A stretch of 64,000 bases of DNA from Magnolia sinica (lineage: Eukaryota > Streptophyta > Magnoliopsida > Magnoliales > Magnoliaceae). Below the pieces are notes generated by a model, which saw nothing but the letters and a program-made list of their open reading frames with translations, did not search any database and was not told the origin of the DNA. Shown one piece after another: positions 34,201 to 46,200 of the stretch. Position numbers and translations under genes: made by a program. The DNA is taken from the NCBI RefSeq assembly GCF_029962835.1, contig NC_080579.1, positions 85,081,959 to 85,145,958 on the forward strand, in the 5' to 3' direction. Within the stretch, counting starts at the first letter, position 1, and each line of letters begins with the position of its first letter.

Positions 34201-37200
34201 ATTGGTGGAAGGGCACCAGTAATTGAGAAGGGCACTAGTAATTGTTAACAAACATCTTAAATGTCTGAAATATGTTAATTTGACACATTTGCCCCTATCT
34301 CTCATTTGGAAATGTTTTACATTATAAAGAATTTTTTTTTATTAAATGAAAATATAATCATTATATTTGATTCAAATAAACTAAATACTTAATAAAAAAC
34401 TAAAATATCATCATATTTAATTCAAATAAACTAAAATACTTAATAAAAAACTAAAATATCCTCATAAGGCCTTCAATTCCTCTTAGTGGGAAGATTGTCA
34501 CTATGTGTTGTATAGGATTGAACACCAGTAGCAACAAAACCTTCAAAATAAATATATTTATATGCTATCCAAACTGTTTATAAAGTCATTCCCAATTGGA
34601 TGAAGTGAAAACATATTGATTCAAAACTTCCGTGGGGTATTTAAGTTTATTTTTCATCCAACATGTTCACAAGGTCACAAATACCTGTATGAAGAGGAAA
34701 AAAATAAAAATAAAAATCATATTGATCCAAAACTTCTGTGACCCCAAAAAGGGTTTCAATGGATGGACGGTTTGGATATAACACATACCTCATGATGAGA
34801 CTCGCAGAACTTGTTGACATCAATACAACATCTATATAGCTGGTGTGAGGTACACCAACCAATCTGCATCCTACTTGGACGCGGATTAACTATTGACAGG
34901 TTGAATAGGGAAGCGGATTGGCTGGTGTACCTCGCACCAGCTGTATAGTTGCTGTATTGATGTCAGCAAGTTCTGTGGGTCTAATCATGAGGTATGTGTT
35001 ATATCCAAACTGACCATCCATTTTGCGAGATAGTCTTAAGGCTTGAGACAAAAATGAGACAGATATAACTATCAAGTGGACCACACTACAAAAAGCAATG
35101 GGGGATTGAACGCATACCATTGAAAACCTTTTTTGGGTCAAAGAAGTTTTGGATCAATATGAAATTTGTTTTTCCTCTTCATTCATGTCTTTGTGACCTT
35201 ATGAACAGATTGGATGGAAAATAAACGTTATGGTGGGCCATAAGAATTTTTTAATGGTGAAAATCATTGTCTCTGGTGCTATTTGTGGTGTGGTCCAGAT
35301 GATATTTGGATATGATTCGTTTTTCGAATAATGCTCTAAAATGATCTCTAAAAATAGATGAACGGTGTAGATATGATAAATACATCAATGTGGGTCCATG
35401 TGTCTTTGATCTCCTTTGAACCGTTCGTACAACTCGGAGCTCGAGGAGCGTCAATGCTCGTCTTCGCACGACACGTTACTACAGCAGCTATATAGCTGGT
35501 GTGAGGTACACCAGCCAATCCGCTTCCGCTGAATAGCGAGATTCACTACCGAAGTGACGTCATCAAGTTCCATGGGCCCACTATGATGTATGTGCTTTAT
35601 CTACACCGTCCATCTATTTGGAGATTTAATTTTAGAGCATGAGTTAAAGAATGAGGCAGATCCAAATATGTAGTTGACCCCACCACAAAAAACAATGGCG
35701 AGATTGATGCCTACCTTTGAAACCTTTCTAAGGCTCACGGTGATTTTTGTTTGAAATCCAATCTGTTCACAAGTTAACACAGACATGAAAGAAGAGAAAA
35801 AGTAAATATCAGCTTGATTAAAAAACTTTTGTGGCCTATTTAAGTTTTTAATGGTGAGCATCACTCTCCCCATTGTTTTCTGTGGCGAGGTCCACTGGAA
35901 CTTTGGATTTGACTCATTCTTTGGATCTGTACTAAAAATTTTATTTCCAAATGGATGGATGGCGTGGATACAAAACATACATCATGATGGGCCCACACAA
36001 CTTGGTGACGTGGCGAGTGTCGCTACTCAACCTGTCAGTATCCAATCCGCGTATGTGGAAACAGATTGGCTACTCCCCTGCCACCAGCCAATGGCCGATG
36101 GTCGGTGCTATGTGGGCCCCACCATGATGTATGTGTTTCATCCATGTCGTCCATCTATGTTTCTAGATCATTTTATGGAATGAGACCAAAAACGAGGTAT
36201 ATACCAATCTCAAGTGGACCACATTACAGGAAAACAGTGTTGAATGAACGTCGACCATTAAAAACTTTTTAGGGGCCATAAAAGTTTTGGATCAAGCTGG
36301 TCTTTGTTTTTTTCCATTCATCTAGGTCTATATGACCTAATCAATAGATTGGATGTCAAATAAACAGTATAGTGAGCCTTAGGATGATTTTAATGGTGGA
36401 TATCCAATCAGTATTGGTTTCCTGTGGTGTGGTCCACCTGAGATTTATATTCCTCTCATTTTTTAGATCAAGCCCTAAAATGATCATTAAAAATGGATGA
36501 ATGGAATGGATGAAACACAGACATCATGGTGAGGCATAAAGAAATTTCACAGGTTAAAAGTTAATTTTGTATTGCGCAAACAATTTAAAGAGAAAAAATT
36601 GCCGTAATAACTTGAAAAGGGGTAATTTTGGAAGCAAAAATTTTTGTTTAATGAAAAATTCACTGAGCGCATTCCGCATTCACCATTAAGCCAGACTCCT
36701 GTCACGGAAAGAATTCAGTGAAAAACCACTTAGCGTTTTCCTTCTTCCGCATTAACGACGCATTAACAAACACCACTAAATACGGAACATTTTCCCAATT
36801 CAGCGTTAAGTGCAAAAATTCAGCGTTAGCAAACAGGCCCTTAGTTGTTGCAACTTTAAGTCAATTGCACATCCAAACACAACTCTCATCGTGATCACTC
36901 TTTTGTTAAATGGTAAATGCTTTACATATCAGGGAAATAGTTATGTTAAACCTTTTTGGTTTTAGAATCTTTTTTATCTGTGGTTATTTTATTCATGTTG
37001 ATTTGGGTAGGCCTGGCAATGTGATGCAGGACATGAAAATTAACTATGATATGCAAGATCTCAGGCTTTAGATTATACTAATTCAGAAACAATCACATAA
37101 AATTCTACATCCCACACAAAAGTTCAAACATTCAAGCAAGGGGAATCTGTGCGGGTCCAGGCCTACACAGGCTAGGGCTGGATCAGTAAAATTATGGACT

Positions 37201-40200
37201 AAACGATACTCAAAGGGAAGTAAAAATCATCCACACATGCACAACAATCAGTCCCTAATCCAAAGGATTCACCAATTCCAATTCAGAGAACTCTAGGGTA
37301 AGAAAATGGGCAAATAAATTGAAAGTAATGCAATCTAGGGTTAGGGTTAGGGAGAATAGGTATGAGAGGAGTAAAATAGGCGGAAATCTGAACCTAGAGA
37401 TAGTCCCCGCGCGCGGATAGTGGGCCAGGCCTGTCGCACTTGTGAAGGGGTCTGGCCGCACGTGCAAGGGGGCGCCAAATGCGGAAAGCGCCTCCTTGGC
37501 TCTGGTCAGCCAGGGAAGGGCTTCAAAAACTCCAAGTTTCGTGTCGATCGGATGCGCGGTCTGTGCGTGGTGCTCTGCTGAAGTTTCAGCCCTTCTGCAG
37601 GGCCAGAATATGGAATTCTGTTGTAAAGAGGAAAACTGTTGCAATAAATGATAGATTTGAAGCGCGGATGACAGTAGGAGATGAGAAATAGAGATGCTGG
37701 AAGATGGGGGCGAATCGGGATCGATGTGGTTTCGCACGACAGTACTTAGCCCTTCGATGAAGGGAGGGCTTCTCACCCAATTGGATTTCCAGAACTTGAG
37801 AACTCAGAGGAGCAGAAAAACGCAGAATATTTATTAAGCTTCAACGGAAAAAACTTACAAGGGGTGCTTATTTATAAGAAAACCTTATATCCCTTAAACT
37901 CACGCCATGTGCGCAACCTTTTACTTGACGATGAAATAAACACAAATAATAACTAATCAAAGTAATCTAAACCATCCATGATATTCTAAATAACATTAAT
38001 AAGCAAAACCTAAAATATGAGATTAATCTGACTAGTGGGCCACAATCATGAGATCCTATGATGGGCTTTACTTGACTACCGGTCCCACTCCAAAGAACCA
38101 AAACTCAGTCTTCTAGCTAGGAAGCCTTCTCTGGATGTTGTCACCTATCCAAATTGACGGTGGGGCCCTCCTCCTCCTTGCGTACGTACGTAGGGGGCGG
38201 CGTGCGTGTGCGTGCCCGTGTGATGTCCCCATCAACTCTCCCCGACTGCGAAGATTTCGCCACTGGCGAAATAAAACTCCTGAACCGCTTTGAGATGTAA
38301 GGATCAAGTCTCTGAAGCTCCTCCTCAGCGAGCCACGTACTGTATGAAGCTGGACGTGACTTCCACTTGACCAAGAACTTCTGAAACCTGCCGTCTGATG
38401 TGAATATTATCTGATGGTCTAGAATATCCTCTATTTTCTATTTAGCTGTAGGAAGGGTAGGTATGAGAGGTAGAGGCGGGGAAGATGGGTCGGGATGAGT
38501 AGGTATAAGAGGTAGAGGCTGAGAAAATGGGTCGGGAAGGGTAGGTATGGGATGTAGTGACTGAGAAGATGGGTTAGAACGAGGAGGTATGAGAGGTAAA
38601 GGTTGGGAAAATGGGTCGGGAAGGGTAGGTATGAGACGTAGAGGTTGGGAAGATGGGTCGGGAGGGGGCCATGGATCAAGAGAAAGGTCTGGGGAATCAT
38701 GATGGTTAGGTGATAGGCAGGATAATGTATCAGTGGTCTCCTGAAATGCAACTAGATCTTTCACATTGAATGTGGACTAATTCTCATAGAAGGAGGAAGA
38801 TGTACCACATACGCATTGAGACCGTTTCGTTTTATAATTTTGAATGGTCCAGTGCCATGCACATGTAATTTACAAACGGCTCCTTGAGGGTACCGCTTTG
38901 GCCTGATGTGGACTATCACAGTCCCTTACATTGAATTCCTTGAAACATTTATGTTGGTCTGCAGAAAGTGTGTAATGTTCATTACTAGTCATGGTCTTCT
39001 GCCTGATTTCTTGATGCCATGAATGAATGTGATGCGCAAAAAATTCTGCAGGCTCTGACGGCCTATGGGACAATGACATAGGGACAAGATCAATAGGTTT
39101 CCTAGGTTTATAACCGGTAACGACTTCACAAGGACTTAGACCTGTGGACCTATCGACAGAACTATTAAATGCACACTCGACTATAGGTAGTATGGTGTCC
39201 CATGTTCTGGTGTACCTTATATCCCTCACAAGGGGAAACTCATTTGGTAGATTATTAAGAAAGACGTCACGAAACTCATCCACTACCGGAATGGCCTCAG
39301 TGGGTAACTCTACACTAGCCTCTGGTGCATTCTCTCTAGCCACAAGGTCGTACATGTTGTACCACTCAAAATAGTGGTCTTGATGTCCCTCATGGGGTGG
39401 GTGCACGGGTGCACGCCCATAACTGATTCCTTGGCCACCTCCATTCATTGGTCTATCCTCCTGGCCACCTGCCTGAGATTAGACATCTTCCCTAATGGTG
39501 GGGTTTGTCGCGACGGAGGCCTCTAATTGGGTAATGCGCACATCAAATTGTTCAAAGCATTGGTCTATATGTTGTTCCCAGCGCTTACCCAAAGACTCAA
39601 ATTGTTGGGTCAACTTGTTTAATGACTCTTGCAATTGCTCCATGTTTAGTGTAGGGTGCAAACCAAAACCATGACTTGTACGTGTGAGCATACAACTGCT
39701 AACTCAATCTAAGGACCTTCTACTGTGACTATATATAACTAAATATGACTAAATGATCTTATGAGACTTTATATGAGGGAAACTACGCAGTGCTACCAAA
39801 ATTCAGAAATATAGTTGTCAAAATATAAGAAAGTATTTTTTTTATTTTTTTTTTCCTTTGTTTTTTTTTTTTAAAGAAACAACCTAGTTTTTAAAAACGA
39901 AAAAGGAAAGTTTCTAAAAAAATAAATTAATCAGGAAAGTTTCTAAAAAAAAAGCAACCTAGTTTCTAAAAATGAAAAAGAAAAGTTTCTAAAAACAGAT
40001 TAAGAAAGTTTCTAAAAAAAAAAAATTAGGAAAGTTTCTAAAAAAATAACCTAGTTTCTAAAAAAAGAAAAAAGGAAGTTTCTAAAAATAGAAAGTTAAT
40101 TTCTAAAATAATTCAAATAAGGGGATAATAGAAAATTTTAGCAGCTTATGTCAGGGTTTATGGATCTCTAAACAGCCATATATGATGAGAATTGATGCGT

Positions 40201-43200
40201 AATGGACATAAACAACTAAACCCTAAACATGTAATGCATTCTCTTATAAGAACCCTAAGCTCTAATACCAAATTTGATGCAGGACATGAAAATTAAATAT
40301 GATATGCAAGATCTCAGGCTTTAGATTATATTAATTCAGAAACAATCATATAAAATTCCACATCCCACACAAAAGTTCATACATTCAAGCAAGGGGAATC
40401 TATGCGGGTCCAGGCGTACACAGGCTAGGGCTGGATCAGTAAAATTATGGACCAAACGATACTCAAAGGGAAGTAAAAATCATCCACACATGCACAACAA
40501 TCAGTCCCTAATATAAGGGATTCACCAATTTCAATTCAGAGAACCCTAGGGTAAGAAAATGGGCAAATAAATTGAAAGTAATACAATCTAGGGTTAGGTT
40601 AGGGAGAATAGGTATGAGATGAGTAAAATAGGCGGAAATCTGAACTTGGAGATAGTCCCCGACCGCGGACAGCGGGCCAGTCCCGAATGCGGAAAGCGCT
40701 TCTTTGGCTCTGGTTGGCTAGGGGAGGGCTTTAAAACCCCCAAGTTTCGTGTCGATCGGATGCGCGGTCTGTGCGTGGTGCTCTGCTGAAGTTTCAGCCT
40801 TCCTGCAGGGCCAAAATTTGGAATTCTACTGTAAAGAGGAAAACTGTTGTAATAAAGGATAAATTTGAAGCGCGAATGGTGGTAGAAGATGAGAAATAGA
40901 AATGGTAGAGGATGGGGGCGAATCGGGATCAATGTGGCTTCGCACCACGGTAGTTAGCCCTTCGATGAAGGGAGGGCTTTGCACCCAATTGGATTTCCAC
41001 AACTCGAGAACTCAGAGGAGTAGAAAAACGCAGAATTTTATTAAGCTTCAACAAAAAAAAAGGCCTCCAAGGGGTGCTTATTTATAAGAAAACCCTATAT
41101 CCCTAAAACTTGCGCTATGTGCGCAACCTATTACTTGACGATGAAGTAAACACAAATAATAACTAATCAAAGTAATCTAAACCGTCCATGATATTCTAAA
41201 TAACATTAATAAGGAAAACCTAAAATATGAGACTAATCAGACTAGTGGGCCACGATCACGAGATCCAATGATGGGCTTTACTAGACTACCGGGCCCACTC
41301 CAACGAACCAAAACTCAGTCTTCTAACTAGGAGGCCCTTCCTGGACGTCGTCATCGATCCAGATCGATGGTGTGACCCTCCGTCTTCTTGCGTACGTGTG
41401 TGTGTGGGGGGCATGTGCGCGAGATGTCCCCATCACAATGGTTTAGGTTCAGCCCAAGCTTGACCCATTTAATAAATTGGTTAAGAAATCTAGCCCTAAC
41501 ACGATTCGCTACCCATTACTGGGTGATCCTATTCCTACCTTACCTGCTTAAAATTGTTAGAGCTCGAACCTGACCCGAATAGACCCATTTAAGTGCAGTC
41601 AGGTTAGGCTCAACCGACTTGCCTAACCTGACCCACTTACTAATTGTAATCTCTCATGTTAGCAAGTTGTTCTGTATCCGTTACGATACGTCCATAAAGG
41701 CTAATACGAATAGGTAACGGCCGTGGCCATTATATGATACAGGGTGAAACGGGCGGTTGGTTTTTTGGGACTGTATCGGCTGTTACGGCCATTATGGGGC
41801 ATAACGACCGTTACCCCTGTAATAGTCGAAAAACGACCACTTTTTCTGTTTAAATCCATTATTTCTCTTCTTTTTTCCATTTTTCCCATTCCAAAAACTT
41901 CCCTTAGATTATTTTATAGTAGATTTTGACCACTCTTGCTATAGTTTTTAGGATTAAAACTGTAAATTGAAGTGATTTGGGCGAATAGAAGCTTCGAGGG
42001 CCTTTTTTTTCAAGAAATCGAAAAAAGATATATTTATGCCTTTTTTCCAATTTCTAGTTCTAATGCTTGATTGTGATATGTAAATATTAGAGACACATAA
42101 CCATGTTCATAAATTCACCAGACAACTAGATACAACACTCTTACCAAAGAGTGGACCATTACGCTACCATAAACATGTTCAAAACAAAAAAAAAATGAAT
42201 ACATATTTGGAATATTTACATTATTCCGGATTTCGTAAATATTTTTCTAGAATTTTTAGAGCAAATAAAATAAAATAAAACAATCAACCGTTATGGCCCC
42301 GTATCGGCCATTACGGCCAATACCCATATTGGTAACGATGGTGTTGCTATGGCTATCATTACCAATACGGAATACCTTGCATGTTAGGCTTCTTAGTTCT
42401 TCTTAGCTCCATGGGCTCACATGAATTCTTTAATATTCATTAGTAATTTTTAATCAAAGAAAACAAAATAGACACAATGTCAACAACATTTGTTGTGGTG
42501 CAAGGGTAAGCGAATTTCTAAAATGTCTAAGAGATTAGGGATCAAAACTGTAGGAAGTATATTTTTTGTCTCGGATTTATTGGTTGGGTCAGTTCGAGTC
42601 ATTTGGCTTGGCTCATTGATTCAATATATGGGTGGGATGGGTTGGGTTGCCCTAAACCCGAGTCCAACCCATTATTCTGAATGGGCTACTTTTTTTTTTT
42701 TTGGGCCTAAGCCTAACCCACCCATTTAGATATAATTGCATATAATTCCACTGCTTTTGTCGAACAATGCATGGTTTGGGCCCCTATAGAATGGAAATAC
42801 ATTATGTATAGTTATTTTTGGCAATATTTTGATTCCTAAGTGAGTAATCATGTCTTTTATTGTCTCCCGAAGAATCACTGAAAAATTCCACCATTTTCCT
42901 TACGTTTACCCAATGTCCTCTTAAATGGTGATGCATTTCCTAGCATGTGCAATATCATAGATGATGCAAATGCATGTTTCAGTATCCCAAGGGTGCGATA
43001 CATGTTACGATAAGGATACATAAAACCTTGGTGAAAATGTGCATAGTCGTTTTAAGGAATTGGTTGCGTGGGACCCTAAAATATGTTCTGATGGCCTAGA
43101 GGTGAACTTACTGCGGTCATAGGTATTGTAGGAATGTCTAGACTGGCGGTGTATTGATTAGCCTCAACTTACAAATGTTTGGGAGTCTGTGTAGTGGGGG

Positions 43201-46200
43201 ATGGCTCCTAAGAGGCATTCCCTGGTTTTGTTCACCTAAAAATAGGCTGGTCTGGTGACCAGGTGGGTTATGCATGTACATATTCAGTTGTGGACTGCTT
43301 GCCAATCTTTTATAACTGTTATTTTTCCTTTTTTTAGATCCATTGCCTACCTGATAATTGGACTGGCCTGATTCATAGCACATCCACGGTGGGCCCACCT
43401 GATGAATGACACATATATCTCATAGGTGACACATCAGCATGTAGGGAGAGGAAGATCTGACATCTACTCTCGTGTGAGCGGCCATTGCTTGTCTGTCTTT
43501 TTTCCCCCCAATATGCCATATTCTAACATGAAAGTTTGGAGACATTACTCTGCTTCCTAAATATAATCACTGTCGTCTTTACAGTTGAGTGGATTTCAGC
43601 AAAAAAAGAAAAAAGAAACAGAAAATAAATAAATAAAATAAAATAAAAAGGAAAAAAGGTACGAGTTCAGATGCTCAGATAAATGGAGAGAAATTATATT
43701 CTGACTTTTCTTCTGACTTGTTTTAGGCCAGTGATGGTTTTACCCATTCAAGAGGAAATGCATACTCCGAGTATCTTATCGAACCTCCAAAATTTCCCAA
43801 TAGCAGGTAATTATTGTTTCAGGCTGAGCCGAATGTATTATTTTCTTTCCTGATCCAACATTAGCTTTTGAATTGGAATTCCATCAATCATGTAGGTGTA
43901 GCTATCTCCTGGTTTGAGATCTTGTTGAGTCGAATGACTTATGCCAACTTGGAAACTCAGCTTATCTACAGCCCCAATAAGAAACTGGGTGCACTTGATT
44001 TCTGACTTTAGGAAAGACCTGGCCACCTGTTTGGATATTTTGCCCTTTATTTGGATTATTTTGAAATGGAATCTTGGAAGAGTTTGTTGTATGAAGGTTT
44101 TCCCAATATATAATGCTTGTATTTTGGAACTTTGTGTTAACAATATCATCTTGTGGTGTCTAGCTGCCTAGCGGAGGATCGTACTGCATTGGATTCTTCA
44201 TTCAAACCTAAACACCAGTCCCTGCCACCTCCACCTCCGAGTTTACTTCTGCATAATTCGCGAGTAAGAGTTGGATTCTAATAAAGTTTCTCTCCTGTTA
44301 ATGAGGGGTTATAGGTTCCTGATGCGCTGGGATGCATGGTCTGGATGCTTCTAATCCCCAGTTTTTCTGACCGTTCATCTGATTGACCCACCATGGATGG
44401 GGAATGCTCCAGATTGCATGATTTTAGCAGTCCAATCTTTGTGTTATCTTTCCGACTGTTGTAGAATTTTTTATTAACTATCTATTTTTAAGCTATGAAT
44501 GGATATGGAACAGTTGGGATATTCCAATCAGGTTGATTTTGGGGAATCCCTGTTCTACTTTGGCTCCTATCTGATCAACAGTTTGAGAGATTGAACTATG
44601 GACCCAATTGTACAGGCTGGGCACATCAGGATACTATGTCCTGTTCCATCAGGCTCCTTTTTTTTTTCCTGATAGTTCTTCTGTAAACTAGACCCTTTGA
44701 AAGCAATCAAATGTGCGTTTTTCATGGATTACCACTAGTCTATCAGTTTCTTCCCCTTTAATTTGTGTCCAGCAACAATAGCTGCTGCCATTCATGTCCA
44801 GAATTTCGATGCATTACTTTGGTATTTTGTAGTCACTTCCAGGACCGGAAAGTTTCAGCTTTAAACCTGCTGTAAAGCAATTGCAGTCTTTGAAGTTGCC
44901 AGTCATCCTTCCCGACCTTCCCATGGTTTCTAACACAGCCTTTGGTGGTGAGCTATCTTTTTTATTGGCATTCTCTTGGTCTTATTTTACATAAGCATGC
45001 CATCTTTCTCTAAGTAGATCCTTGCTTTGGTATACATAGTTTACGGAACTTGATGTCAATGAAAACAAAGCTTGGTAATTTTTGAGTTTCTTTGGTTTGC
45101 CACACAAGATCAACCCTTCACAAGAATGCTTTGCATTTATGGGAGCTTTAAAAGAATCCGTCCCATGATTGCTGAATTACCAACACGTTGTGAAATTCAG
45201 CTTTAGATTTGTTCATCATAGCCTTCTAACGTCTTTTTAATTAAGCCTCGGCAAATGAAGGGTCCAGATCCCATAATTGTGTGCCACGCATATGGAAACT
45301 GATTGCTCAATAACTGACTTGGATAAAAGTGATAGCACCTAATGCTTTTATAGTTCTTCTTCCGTGCATCACATGTGGCTTTTGCATGATACACATGATT
45401 CGATTTCCTTTGTGATTACTTACATAATGCCTTGGTACAAGTACTTGATGTTAACTACTTTTGTTATGTTTTCAAAGCCATCAATTCACTATCTAAAACA
45501 TCTGAACATCGTTCGCCTGAAACTAGTAGTTCTACTTTGGTGGCCGGCAAGGTTGTGATTCATCCATCTTCAGGTATGCTTTTAAGATAAATTGCTTTTG
45601 ATATTGTGATTGCTTGTTATAGCCATCTGCATTCAGCATCTTGAACTTGGACTAGGATTTACCAATCATGATGGTTCTAAGGTCTCCATGGTGGTTGTGA
45701 GCAAGAAGAGAAAATGGATTCCACAGTCAGATCTGGTGAAGCAATACCATGTTTGCGAATCTTACCAACACCACCTCCATTACCACCTTCATTAGCTGCG
45801 ACGTCATCACCAACCCAAAAGCTGCATTCGAGTGGAAATTCAGGATCTACAAGCACACAAGTTGATAACTCACAGTTAATTCCATCACTGCCCATTGTTG
45901 GTATGGATTCTGCCTCTATCTTTGTGCGTGCATGAATACCGCATACATTCATAGCTAATGGGACATGTCTAAAATCATTGGATTTTTTATTGCATTAATT
46001 TTCAAAAGGAGGTATTATAGGATGCTTGGTTGAAAGAAACAACATACTTCTGTTGGACTAATCAGTGATATGGGTGGACCCCTCCTTCTGGTGACCTTAT
46101 ATTTTGATCTAGTGGGATATATCATGGGTGTGGCATGTCCTAACATTTCCCTTTTCAGTTGATCTTAGCTGTTCGATGAAGAAAAGGGTATTTAGAATCA

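Larger units (their letters stand above)
33710..36840. mobile_element. PIF/Harbinger-like element with captured gene fragment and nested MITEs
   Basis: Terminal inverted repeats GGCCCCGTTTGTTAAATCTG and, on the other strand, GGGCCTGTTTGCTAACGCTG. It is bounded by TTA on both sides (33707-33709, 36841-36843), the target duplication expected for PIF/Harbinger/Tourist elements. Inside are a plant-mobile-domain fragment (33925-34243) and at least three foldback MITEs (34560-36545). No transposase was found, so it is non-autonomous. Confidence 0.72.
37022..41435 (-). mobile_element. Internally deleted Ty3/Gypsy retrotransposon with two LTRs
   Basis: Two LTRs of 1.21 and 1.16 kb flank only 2.0 kb of internal DNA, and CAATG is duplicated exactly at 37017-37021 and 41436-41440. 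The minus strand, from high to low coordinate, has a tRNA-Met(i) primer binding site, an A/T-rich leader, a gag N-terminus, a fused pol remnant, a proline-repeat region and a chromodomain, then a polypurine tract. Most of gag, protease, RT, RNase H and the integrase core are absent. It is a non-autonomous chromovirus derivative sitting in WASH intron 4. Confidence 0.88.

Noticed and set aside
37255-37776. 173-codon minus-strand frame inside an LTR
   Set aside because: The equivalent region of the other LTR (40594-40932) does not preserve the frame, and LTRs are non-coding here.
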